Source of the DNA: Bacteroidota bacterium | GTDB lineage: Bacteria; Bacteroidota; Ignavibacteria; Kryptoniales; JAKASW01 | Reading direction: 5' to 3' | Assembly (NCBI GenBank): GCA_021811615.1 | Contig: JAJZNW010000031.1 | Coordinates: forward strand, 1 to 64,000 | DNA: 64,000 nucleotides | Part shown: positions 1 to 9,922 of the stretch, piece after piece | Position numbering within the stretch: position 1 is the first letter of the stretch | Layout: each line of letters begins with the position of its first letter | Program-made: the position numbers and the translations under genes | The notes under the pieces: model-generated | Database searches by the model: none | Told to the model about the DNA's origin: nothing | What the model saw: the letters and a program-made list of their open reading frames with translations, nothing else

Positions 1-1825
<1,825 letters not shown>

Positions 1826-1834
1826 CTACCTCAT

Positions 1835-2119
1835 CTAAATGAAAAAAATGTCGTGTACTCCTGAATCGGGAAAACTTTCCCTTATCTTCTTCAGTATCGA
1901 CGGCTTCATGAACACGAGCTCGTTTCGCCATGCGCTCGTGGCAACCTTTACATACAGAGTGCCGTTCTCGATGCGGGATATTTCTGTATTCCTGGCGATC
2001 GCCTCGCCGACAATTTTCTCCCAATCGCCGACGACCTGGTACGCTCTGAGTTTTTCGGAAACGTTCTCCTGTTGAGAGAACTCTTTGATCAATTCGCCGA
2101 TGCTTTTCGCTTCAGGCAT
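1835..2119 (-). CDS. DciA-like / DUF721 protein
   Basis: A 94-residue protein of the DUF721 (DciA) family. Family members often sit between recF and gyrB near the origin; DciA is the replicative-helicase loader in bacteria lacking DnaC or DnaI. The family pattern is visible: a helix (SIGELIKEF), then WEKIVGEAIARNTE and the beta strands of the KH-like core (NGTLYVKVATSAWRNEL). The ATG overlaps the 3' end of recF by 8 nt, which suggests translational coupling. Helicase loading is inferred from family and position. Confidence 0.85.
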   Translation of the reverse strand: MPEAKSIGELIKEFSQQENVSEKLRAYQVVGDWEKIVGEAIARNTEISRIENGTLYVKVATSAWRNELVFMKPSILKKIRESFPDSGVHDIFFI

Positions 2120-3230
2120 GCTCGTATACGACGCTGCCGTCCTTCACGGAATGGTATTTTACATCCTGCATATCGACCATCCTTTCGTCGAAACTAAGCA
2201 TGTCGGTCGCGGTTATGAAGACCTGTCCGAGCCCGGCGACCGTCCGTATCGTCTTCGTAGCCCGTGTGAAGTCCAGTTCCGTCATCACATCGTCGAGTAG
2301 CATGGCCGGTGTCTCGCCAAGCTTATGCTTGATATAGTGGAACTCAGCAACTTTCAGCGCGACAAGAAACGTCTTATGCTGTCCCTGCGACGCGAACTCC
2401 TTGATCGGCATGTCGTTCAGAAAAAAACCGATATCGTCACGGTGCGGACCCGCCAGCGTCGACCCGCGCGCCCTCTCAATCTTTGAGAGACCTGTCAGCG
2501 TATTCCGGAATGCGGCGTCGACATCGCCTTCGAGTGCGAATGACGGTTCGTACTTGAGGCTCGGGCTCTCCCCCGATTCGATAAGGGACCTGTAAGCCGC
2601 AGAAAAGATTCCGCTGAATTCATCGACAAACGAATTCCGTCTCGCCACAATCTTTTTTCCGTGCGATATGAGGGCGTCCGTCCAGGCAGAAAGGAGATCG
2701 CCGTCAAGATAGTTATTCAATTTTCCATCGAGAAGTATCTTGTTTCTTTGTTTGAGTGCGCGCCGGTACTCAGTCAACTCCTCGAGATACGATCTTGAAA
2801 CCTGCGAAAGCACGATATCGATAAAGACCCTTCGTTCCGACGGAGCGCCTCCTGTAAGCGCAAAGTCGCCGGGTGAAAGGACGACTATCGGAAACAACCC
2901 GATAACATCTGAGCTTCTTCTTACCTCGTTGGAGTCAAGCAGGTACTTTCTGCCGGTACCGGTTTCGTAAGCAACCCGCACCTTGTTTACAACATTCTTG
3001 TCCGTTTCGATTGCAGCGTCGACGGCAAAGTTGTCGCCACCCAGCCTGGCCACACTCGAATCGGATTGTTGAAGAAAGCTTCTCGTCAGGCAGACGTACG
3101 AGAGCGCCTCCAGTATACTGGTTTTTCCCTGCGCGTTTGCTCCGGTGATGAAGTTCACCCCTTCGCTAAACTCAAGGGACGATTCGTTGTGGTTCCTGAA
3201 ATTTGTCAGCTGGACTCTCTTAATTCGCAT
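2112..3230 (-). CDS. recF: DNA replication and repair protein RecF
   Basis: SMC-like ATPase that helps load RecA at gaps with RecO and RecR. The 372-residue length is normal. The Walker A motif GANAQGKT lies near residues 30-37, the ABC-type signature region is FASQGQHKTFLVAL, and the Walker B is PAMLLDDVMTELD. The LAGPHRDD motif typical of RecF is also present. It starts 3 nt after the dnaN stop and overlaps the following DciA-like gene, so it belongs to the dnaN-recF-dciA-gyrB transcription unit. Confidence 0.96.
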   Translation of the reverse strand: MRIKRVQLTNFRNHNESSLEFSEGVNFITGANAQGKTSILEALSYVCLTRSFLQQSDSSVARLGGDNFAVDAAIETDKNVVNKVRVAYETGTGRKYLLDSNEVRRSSDVIGLFPIVVLSPGDFALTGGAPSERRVFIDIVLSQVSRSYLEELTEYRRALKQRNKILLDGKLNNYLDGDLLSAWTDALISHGKKIVARRNSFVDEFSGIFSAAYRSLIESGESPSLKYEPSFALEGDVDAAFRNTLTGLSKIERARGSTLAGPHRDDIGFFLNDMPIKEFASQGQHKTFLVALKVAEFHYIKHKLGETPAMLLDDVMTELDFTRATKTIRTVAGLGQVFITATDMLSFDERMVDMQDVKYHSVKDGSVVYEHA

Positions 3231-3233
3231 GCT

Positions 3234-4370
3234 TCAGCTGAGTCTCAGCGGCATCACGAGAATGAGTATGTCTTGTTCAGACGCCGCACCTTTTTTTTCC
3301 TCATGGATAGGCTTGATAGTGGCGGCACGCGTCGCGGACGAAAGAGCAAACCTGACTTTGGGCGCATCGATGCTCCCCATCGCTTCCGTTATGTAGGTGG
3401 AATTGAAGCCGATGTTCATTGAATCGCCGCCGCTCCATTGGACCTGGAGTTTTTCTTCTCCCATCTCACCGCGATCTGCGTCTTCGGCTGATATGGTCAG
3501 GACGTCCTTGTCGACAGTGAACTTTACGAGGTGATTGACCGTATCGGACAGAATCGAGACGCGCCGCACCTTGTCGAGAAGTTCGCCTCTTGTGACTGTC
3601 ATCAGCTTATTGTTGTCGATGTCGCTCGGTATGACTGCCTCGTAGTCGGGGTGCGGCTCCTTGATGAGTCTTGTAATCAGCTCGGTATCGGCATTCTTCA
3701 GGCGGATGTGGTCATCGGTAATGGTTATTTCCACAGCGGATGTTTTGAAACTTTTAGCTGCGAGCGAAAGCGCCTTCTCCTGGATATTGGCCTCTTTCTT
3801 CAACGGTTTGTCTACGAGAGATTTGTCTTCTATGCGGACCAGCCTGTGCCCATCTGTAGAATATATCCTCGCCGCTTTGCCCGAGAAGAGAAACAGGACG
3901 CCATTCATCGATCTCCTGTGTTCATCTTTCGATACGGCAAAGATGGTCCTCTCTATGACTGTCTTCAGTGTTTCTGCCGCGATCGTCGAAGTCTCTGCCG
4001 CTTCGGCGAGTGTCGGGAGAGTAGGATATTCGTCTGCAGGCGAACAAGCAAACTTGTAAGAGCCCGATTTTGTTTTAAGAGTCAGCTTCAGACTCTCATC
4101 GACATTAACATCGATCTCAGAATCCTCCAGGTTTCTTACAATGTCGAAGAACTCTTTCGCGTTGACGGTCACCTTGCCGTCGGTCGCATCCATGACATCT
4201 GTCTCTGTCGACATCGAGATTTCCAGGTCCGTTGCGGAAACGGTAAGTTTCTTCTTGCTCGTTTCCAGCAACAGGTTTTCTATTGCCGGAATCGTGGTGC
4301 GAACAGGTACGACTCCGATAACACGACCGATGACATCGCGGAGTTCCCTGCTGTTAGCTTTAAACCTCAT
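3234..4370 (-). CDS. dnaN: DNA polymerase III beta sliding clamp
   Basis: Processivity clamp of the replicative polymerase. The 378-residue protein shows the three-fold clamp architecture, ending in LVMPLRLS, typical of DnaN C-termini. I place the start at the ATG at 4370 (MRFKANSREL). An in-frame ATG 12 nt upstream (4382) is itself part of the GGAGG sequence that sits 5 nt before the 4370 ATG, so it is more likely Shine-Dalgarno than start. The gene follows dnaA after a 391-nt gap carrying origin-like sequence. Confidence 0.96.
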   Translation of the reverse strand: MRFKANSRELRDVIGRVIGVVPVRTTIPAIENLLLETSKKKLTVSATDLEISMSTETDVMDATDGKVTVNAKEFFDIVRNLEDSEIDVNVDESLKLTLKTKSGSYKFACSPADEYPTLPTLAEAAETSTIAAETLKTVIERTIFAVSKDEHRRSMNGVLFLFSGKAARIYSTDGHRLVRIEDKSLVDKPLKKEANIQEKALSLAAKSFKTSAVEITITDDHIRLKNADTELITRLIKEPHPDYEAVIPSDIDNNKLMTVTRGELLDKVRRVSILSDTVNHLVKFTVDKDVLTISAEDADRGEMGEEKLQVQWSGGDSMNIGFNSTYITEAMGSIDAPKVRFALSSATRAATIKPIHEEKKGAASEQDILILVMPLRLS

Positions 4371-4382
4371 TTCCGCCTCCAT

Positions 4383-4773
4383 TATTTGCAGAATTTTCCA
4401 AGTTCGACTTGTTTGATTTTAATGTAAATTTAGCTTTTTTGGGGCTAACTTTCAATTTAGAAGTACACCGGCGATGGCCCCGACGTGTGCATAACTATCT
4501 ATTACTATAATAATAGATATATATATTTAAGAAAGAATAGTAATAAGATAGCCTGTGGATATGTTGATAATTCTGTTGGTATTTACTAAGCCATATTCAC
4601 ACAACGAATTACGACTTCCATGATGGATAAAATTGTCAACGTCATGAACCATCACGTCTGTTGGGAAGAAAGAGTATATCAACACCGACCACCAGCACGA
4701 CGGTTTTCTGTTGATATCGCGCACGTAATCAACATCCGGTATTTCCTTTTCAACACAGATACCAACAAGTTCT
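4383..4773. promoter_or_regulatory. dnaA-dnaN intergenic region with origin-like unwinding elements
   Basis: No gene lies in these 391 bp. A near-consensus DnaA box (TGTGGATAT, 4554-4562) is separated by GCC from a run of TAG/TAA/GAT trinucleotides (4538-4549), followed by an AT-rich stretch (about 4495-4535). This order of DnaA box, short GC spacer, trinucleotides and AT-rich DNA resembles the basal unwinding system described at Bacillus-type origins. To the right lies a cluster of nonamers one base from the DnaA box: TTATCAACA at 4562-4570 (minus) and ATATCAACA at 4676-4684 and, inverted, at 4709-4717. The dnaN promoter should also lie here. Confidence 0.6.
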
Positions 4774-6168
4774 TCACAATCCTATCGTTTCAATTTTCTT
4801 CTTGATCCTGTCGTACTTTTCCCGAAACCTGTCGTCGTTCGCGAGTTGGTCGGAAATTACCTGGCAGGCGTAAATGACGGTTGAGTGGTCGCGGCCACCG
4901 AACTGACTCCCGATAGTCTTCAGGGGGAGTTGTGTCATCTCTTTCGTAAGATACATTGCCGTCTGCCTGGCGATAACGATTTCCGCCTTGCGCGTCTTTC
5001 CGCGGAGTTGTTCTTCAGTGACATCGAAGACATCGGCGACGATCTTCTGGATATCTTCGACTGTAACGGCCGTCTTCCGGCTTACTGCGAGGCTGCGAAC
5101 CACCTCTTTTGCCAGATCGACGGATATTTCCCTATTGTTGAGACTCGCCTTGGCGAGTATACTGATAAGGCTTCCTTCGAGCTCGCGGATGTTGGATGTG
5201 ACGTTTGCCGCTACGTACTCGATCACATCCTCCGGCATGTGAATCCCATCGTCCTCGCTCTTCTTCCGGAGTATCGCTATGCGGGTCTCGAGGTCCGGCG
5301 GCTGGACATCCACTGTCAATCCCCACGTGAATCTGCTGACGAGACGATCGTCAACACCCTTCAGTTCTTTCGGTGGCCTGTCCGACGACAGGATGATTTG
5401 TTTTCCCGATTGGTGCAACGCGTTGAACGTGTGGAAGAAATTGTCCTGCGTCTTTTCCTTCCCCGCGAAGAACTGGATATCGTCGACGATGAGTATGTCC
5501 ATGCTTCTGTAGAAGTTTGAGAACTCGTTGGCGCGATCCTTCTGTATCGCATCCACGAAGTCGACTGTGAACCGCTCGCTGGAGACGTACAGGACCCTCT
5601 CAGCCTTTCCGGATTGTCTCGCGAAGTTTCCGATAGCCTGGATGAGGTGAGTCTTACCAAGCCCGACTCCTCCGTATACGACAAGCGGGTTGAAGGAGGT
5701 ACCGGCCGGGTTGTTTGCGACGGCATAGGCAGCCGCACGTGCGAACTGGTTGCTGTCCCCCTTGATGAAGTTATCGAACGTGTAACGAGGGTTTATGTTG
5801 CTCTCGAATGGCGGTTTCGCACTCAGCTTCGTCGTGGTGAAGTGTTGCTGCTGGTTCAACTGGCCTGGCTGCGGCGGTCTGTAGAATTGAGGTTCCGACT
5901 CAGAGACGTCTTCATCCGAAATCGTGTACTCCACCCTGGCGTTGTCACCCATTACCAGCTTGACAGACTCCGTGACGACGCTGGAGTAATGTTCCTCCAG
6001 CCAGTCGTGAAAGAATTGACTTGGGACTTTTACGACCAAGCTGTCGCTGTCGAGGCTCACCGGTACGACAGGTTCGAACCAGGTCTTGTAACTAAGATTG
6101 TTGACCCGCCCCTGAATATGTTTCATGCATTCTTGCCAGATCCCTTTGGCGTCAGTAGCAGTTTCCAT
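4774..6168 (-). CDS. dnaA: Chromosomal replication initiator DnaA
   Basis: AAA+ initiator that binds DnaA boxes, melts the origin and recruits the helicase. The 464-residue protein has domain I (IWQECMKHIQ), a glutamine- and proline-rich linker, Walker A GGVGLGKTH near residues 166-174, Walker B ILIVDDIQFF, and the domain IV DNA-binding signature GGRDHSTVIYA. The ATG at 6168 has an AAGGGAG ribosome site 7 nt upstream; the TTG just before it is less likely. It is transcribed away from the DnaA-box-rich region and followed by dnaN. Confidence 0.98.
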   Translation of the reverse strand: METATDAKGIWQECMKHIQGRVNNLSYKTWFEPVVPVSLDSDSLVVKVPSQFFHDWLEEHYSSVVTESVKLVMGDNARVEYTISDEDVSESEPQFYRPPQPGQLNQQQHFTTTKLSAKPPFESNINPRYTFDNFIKGDSNQFARAAAYAVANNPAGTSFNPLVVYGGVGLGKTHLIQAIGNFARQSGKAERVLYVSSERFTVDFVDAIQKDRANEFSNFYRSMDILIVDDIQFFAGKEKTQDNFFHTFNALHQSGKQIILSSDRPPKELKGVDDRLVSRFTWGLTVDVQPPDLETRIAILRKKSEDDGIHMPEDVIEYVAANVTSNIRELEGSLISILAKASLNNREISVDLAKEVVRSLAVSRKTAVTVEDIQKIVADVFDVTEEQLRGKTRKAEIVIARQTAMYLTKEMTQLPLKTIGSQFGGRDHSTVIYACQVISDQLANDDRFREKYDRIKKKIETIGL

Positions 6169-6171
6169 CAA

Positions 6172-6752
6172 CAGGCTCCCTTGAGATATTCAGGATTTTC
6201 TCCACATTTCCAACAGAGTTATTAACATGACGACGGATTATATAGTCCGCTAAAAATCAGCAACTTACAACGTGAAGTAACATACACTTAACACACCTGT
6301 GGAAAACGTATAGGTGTAAAGTAAAGAAGCACATTCGAGTTTCGGCAGAAAATCAGGCGTTTTGCACAAGTTATCCACACCACACCAGCCAACCGGCTGG
6401 AGGTGAATATTAATAAAGCAACTGTGGAAAAACAAGCTTGTGGTCCCCTGTGGAAAGTTTTGTAAGTCGTTATTTGGTGGGTTGTTACGATGTTTTTTGG
6501 CGTTATGTGGAAAACTTTAGGATTGGTGGAAACTCGATGAAAACACGTGTTATTTTGGATGTTTTTCGCCAGATGTGGAAAAGTTGAACAGAATTGTGGA
6601 AAACATGGGAGCTTTTGTTGAAATAATCCTGTGGATGGGTGGCGGAAAAAGAATATTGATGGTGTCACAAATCAAAACGGTCGATGATCCTTGAATTTTG
6701 TTGGCATTGAGACTAACTTGTCGGGCAAAATATAAAATCAGAGGAGTTTTTG
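6172..6752. other. oriC region with DnaA box array
   Basis: This 580-bp non-coding region separates divergent dnaA and rpmH, the classic oriC position. It contains one perfect DnaA box, TTATCCACA at 6371-6379, and a row of TGTGGAAAA nonamers (reverse of TTTTCCACA) all in the same direction: 6298-6306, 6423-6431, 6506-6514, 6574-6582 and 6595-6603. TGTGGAAAG lies at 6449-6457 and TGTGGATGG at 6630-6638. The region is AT-rich. The promoters of dnaA and of rpmH must lie inside it. I saw no convincing open reading frame. Confidence 0.88.
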
Positions 6753-6899
6753 ATGAAGAGGACATTTCAGCCTCACAACACCAGAAGAAGGAGAACGCAC
6801 GGGTTCCGCTCGAAAATGAAGAGCAAGACGGGCAGGAAGGTTTTGGCCCGCAGGCGTGCAAAGGGTCGTTGGCGGCTTACGGTCAGCGACGAGAAGTAA
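6753..6899 (+). CDS. rpmH: 50S ribosomal protein L34
   Basis: A 48-residue, strongly basic protein starting [19 protein letters not shown], the hallmark of L34, and continuing through [18 protein letters not shown]. The ATG at 6753 has a GAGGAG ribosome site 7 nt upstream. It is the first gene to the right of oriC, followed by rnpA, yidD and yidC, the widely conserved order. The C-terminus (WRLTVSDEK) is slightly longer than in many homologues. Confidence 0.98.
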   Translation: MKRTFQPHNTRRRRTHGFRSKMKSKTGRKVLARRRAKGRWRLTVSDEK

Positions 6900-6929
6900 T
6901 ATCCCGGCGTTACCATCCCGGAGGGCTCT

Positions 6930-7325
6930 ATCCGACGCTTCACTCTCCCGAAAAGCGACATAATGAAGTCATCCAGAGAGATAGGTGAAGTTATCAGAAG
7001 AGGAAGGCGCTTTACCGGGAGAAACCTTTCTGTGTTTTATGAATCTAGCCCGTTGCCCGAAGCGGGCACAAAGATAAGAGTTGCGTTCACCGTATCGAAG
7101 AGAATCCGCAGTGCGGCAGACCGCAACAGGCTCAAGCGCCTGATGAGAGAAGTTTACAGGATCAACAGGGAGAATACGATCTCCATCTTCGGGGCGGGCG
7201 GAATGAGACCTAGTGTTGTAATGAGCTGCGGTTATGAAGTCCGCACTGCAGCTATATCCCTGAAAGATATTGAAGAAGATTTCAAACAGTTTCTGCGTAG
7301 AATTAGCGTCGACATTGCCGGCTGA
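6930..7325 (+). CDS. rnpA: Ribonuclease P protein component, probable AUC start
   Basis: Protein subunit of RNase P, which matures tRNA 5' ends. Conserved parts are the RNR-type motif ([17 protein letters not shown]) and the N-terminal RRFTLPKS motif. RRFTLPKS lies upstream of the first ATG (6963), and the frame back to the rpmH stop has no ATG, GTG or TTG. An ATC codon at 6930-6932 follows GGAGGG at 5 nt and begins exactly at I-RRFTLPKS, so I place the start there (131 residues). With ATG 6963 the protein would be 120 residues and lack the conserved start. The 3' end overlaps yidD. Confidence 0.88.
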   Translation: MRRFTLPKSDIMKSSREIGEVIRRGRRFTGRNLSVFYESSPLPEAGTKIRVAFTVSKRIRSAADRNRLKRLMREVYRINRENTISIFGAGGMRPSVVMSCGYEVRTAAISLKDIEEDFKQFLRRISVDIAG

Positions 7326-7560
7326 TGCGGCCATCGCGATCATAAAACTCTACAAGAAATTCATCTCGCCACTTTTTCCGCCGTCATGCAGGTTCTATCC
7401 GAGTTGTTCCTCGTATTCGATAGATGCCTTTCGCATGCATGGATTCTTCAATGGGGTGCTTCTGAGCATCTGGAGAGTCCTTCGCTGTAACCCATTCAAC
7501 GCGGGCGGATATGATCCCGTTCGGGAAACACATCCCTTCCGGAGAAGCAGAGGAATATAG
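7270..7560 (+). CDS. yidD: Membrane protein insertion efficiency factor YidD
   Basis: Small membrane-associated helper of YidC-dependent insertion. The family core is clear: [30 protein letters not shown], here cited as [21 protein letters not shown] and then [13 protein letters not shown]. The gene overlaps the rnpA 3' end and its stop directly abuts the yidC ATG. The start is uncertain: both candidates in this frame are TTG codons (7270, or 7315 giving 81 residues closer to the usual length). Confidence 0.93.
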   Translation: MKKISNSFCVELASTLPADAAIAIIKLYKKFISPLFPPSCRFYPSCSSYSIDAFRMHGFFNGVLLSIWRVLRCNPFNAGGYDPVRETHPFRRSRGI

Positions 7561-9399
7561 ATGGGGAAGAAAGAAACAATCGGAATTGTACTTATAACGC
7601 TTGTGCTGTTCGTGTGGATGTACTTCAACACACCGAAGGCTCCGGTGCAGACGCCTCAGTCGAAGGCTTCGAGCGAGCAGTCTGTTGATACGAACACGAC
7701 CGCCGGTAAGCAGGCATCCCCGCAAACGATGGTACAGACTTCTAAGGAAGGGGCTGCGCTCGGAACGGCAGACACCGCCGCCATCAATCGGTATGGGACG
7801 GCCTTCGCGCGTCTCGCTTCAGGCACACAGAAGACTATTACTATCGAGACCGGTCTTTACACCGCGGTCCTCACGACGCAGGGTGGAATGATCAAAGACT
7901 GGACGCTTACAAAGTATAAAACATGGAACGGCGGCCCGCTTGAGCTGGTCAACTACAAGCACGCCGGTGACTACAGCTTGCTTTTCCAGTCGATGAGCGG
8001 GAAGCTTGTCGACACTAAAGATCTCTTTTTCACAGCTCCGTTCACGAACGGGGAAGTTGTGAAGTTGAAGAACGGGCAGACATTCAACATAGCCTTTACA
8101 CTGAACGTGAACGATTCTTCGAAGATCGTCCGGGAGTACACTTTCAAGGGCGGCGTTTATGATTTCGGGTCGAACGTCGTTTTCGAACACATGTCGAGAT
8201 ACATCGCCAACTACCAGTACCAGGTAACGTGGGAGCATGGCCTGAATTACACCGAGGAGAACAGCGTCGACGAATCGAGCTTCTCGACGGCATACGCATA
8301 CAGCGGAGGCGAAGCTGTGACGCTGGATGCGACCAAGCCGGGCGAGCAGGTGAAGCAGCAGGTAAGTGGTAACACGAAGTGGGTAGCCCAGACGACCAAA
8401 TATTTCACGGCGGCGATCGTTCCGGAAACGAGGCCGGCTGACGGCGCTTATCTCCGCGGAACCGAACTTCATCTTCCCAACAACGGTCTTTACAGGGATT
8501 ACTATACCGCCCTCGAGATGAGGTTCGAAGGGAGACCGGTTCAGTCCGATTCGTTCATGGTTTATATTGGGCCGCTCGAATACAATCTTCTGAAATCTTA
8601 TCACATAGGGCTTGAGCAGATGGTCGGTCTCGGATGGAAGTGGGTGATACGGCCGATTGCAGAGTACGTCATGCTTCCCGCGTTCCAGTTCATTCACAGG
8701 TACGTTCCGAACTACGGCCTCGTCATCATCATCTTCGCTATTCTCCTTAAGCTTCTCCTGAATCCCCTGACAATATCCAGCATGAAGTCGATGCGTAAGA
8801 TGCAGGCGCTCCAGCCGATGATGGAGGAGATCAAGGAGAAATACAAGGAAGACCAGCAGAAGATGAACCAGGCGATCATGAACTTGTACAAGGAGTACAA
8901 GATCAACCCGCTGGGTGGCTGTCTTCCGATGTTTCTTCAGCTTCCTATCCTTTACGCGCTCTGGGCCATCTTCCGGAGCGACATTGTCCTTCGTCAATCG
9001 AACTTCATCTGGTGGATCAAGGACCTTTCTATTCCGGACACTATTCTCAGGCTTCCGTTCACGCTGCCGTTTTTCGGAATGAACCAGATCAGCGGCCTCG
9101 CCACACTAATGGCGGTCACTCAGTTTATCCAGACCAAGATGACCACAACGGACCCGAGGCAGAAGTTTATAATCTACTTCATGCCGATAATGATGTGGCT
9201 GATCTTCAATAATTTCCCGGCAGGGCTGAACCTGTATTATTTCGTTTACAACCTCCTGGCGATCGGGCAGCAATACATGCTGAACCGAAAGCCTATGGAA
9301 GAGATGCTCGTAAAGGCGACTCCGAAACAGAAGAAGAATAAGCCTACTCGCCCCACAAGGCCGCCCATGGGCAACAGGGCGATGAGAAGGAGCTCCTGA
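7561..9399 (+). CDS. yidC: Membrane protein insertase YidC
   Basis: Inserts and folds inner-membrane proteins, alone or with Sec. The 612-residue length and layout fit the Gram-negative form: an N-terminal membrane segment (residues about 6-22), a large periplasmic domain to about residue 340, then the conserved insertase core (NYGLVIIIFAILLKLLLNP, NPLGGCLPMFLQLPILYALW, FPAGLNLYYFVYNLL). The C-terminal tail is basic (KQKKNKPTRPTRPP), as expected for ribosome contact. The start codon follows the yidD stop without a gap. mnmE, the usual next gene, is absent. Confidence 0.97.
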   Translation: MGKKETIGIVLITLVLFVWMYFNTPKAPVQTPQSKASSEQSVDTNTTAGKQASPQTMVQTSKEGAALGTADTAAINRYGTAFARLASGTQKTITIETGLYTAVLTTQGGMIKDWTLTKYKTWNGGPLELVNYKHAGDYSLLFQSMSGKLVDTKDLFFTAPFTNGEVVKLKNGQTFNIAFTLNVNDSSKIVREYTFKGGVYDFGSNVVFEHMSRYIANYQYQVTWEHGLNYTEENSVDESSFSTAYAYSGGEAVTLDATKPGEQVKQQVSGNTKWVAQTTKYFTAAIVPETRPADGAYLRGTELHLPNNGLYRDYYTALEMRFEGRPVQSDSFMVYIGPLEYNLLKSYHIGLEQMVGLGWKWVIRPIAEYVMLPAFQFIHRYVPNYGLVIIIFAILLKLLLNPLTISSMKSMRKMQALQPMMEEIKEKYKEDQQKMNQAIMNLYKEYKINPLGGCLPMFLQLPILYALWAIFRSDIVLRQSNFIWWIKDLSIPDTILRLPFTLPFFGMNQISGLATLMAVTQFIQTKMTTTDPRQKFIIYFMPIMMWLIFNNFPAGLNLYYFVYNLLAIGQQYMLNRKPMEEMLVKATPKQKKNKPTRPTRPPMGNRAMRRSS

Positions 9400-9473
9400 T
9401 ACTGTTTCCGCATTTCGTTGCGGATCATGGGTTCGGTCGAGGTTGAAGATCCGGACTGGATATTGTTATAGCG

Positions 9474-9500
9474 GCCGCCTCATAGCCGGGGCGGCTTTCT
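9474..9500 (+). terminator. Possible rho-independent terminator after yidC
   Basis: GCCGCC (9474-9479) and GGCGGC (9490-9495) form a 6-bp stem with a 10-nt loop, followed by TTTCTT. It lies 75 nt after the yidC stop. The T run is short, so this is a weak call. Confidence 0.4.
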
Positions 9501-9922
9501 TGTAGTGCGCCGATGGGATCTGACTTGCCGGAAGAATGCCGTGGAATACCGGGGTAACCGGCAATATTTCAATAACGAAATTCGCAGACGTGGGATCGAG
9601 CATGTTTCCGCCAATCGCGTGTGAGTTGCGATCGTCGTGTGCTCATGAGCTTGACTTTTCCTCTGTTCCACTTTAGATTTCTGTACTCTCATACGTTCAT
9701 CGCGAAGCAGGAATTCTTCGCGGTGAACCACCAATTGGCGGGAGCTGGTATTCCCGAAGAGGTACAAAAGAACCTTCCTTTTTAGCATTTCACGCGGTTA
9801 TTGGGTCATAGGATAATTGGCCGGCGCAAATAGATCGGTTAAGGTCCGTGCATCGATCCTTGCAGGCTGATCTTCGACTGGAGTGACGGTGTGTCACCAG
9901 GCCATGTCAAAATGGATTCTGA
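9501..9922. other. Intergenic stretch, no gene recognised
   Basis: About 420 bp between yidC and the GAF-SpoIIE gene. Open frames here lack ribosome sites and any recognisable protein family, and I do not call them. The promoter of the downstream gene presumably lies in the right half. I see no repeat or RNA motif that I can name. Confidence 0.5.

Noticed and set aside
9480-9788. 102-codon minus-strand frame after yidC
   Set aside because: No ribosome site, arginine-rich composition typical of a chance frame, no family resemblance.
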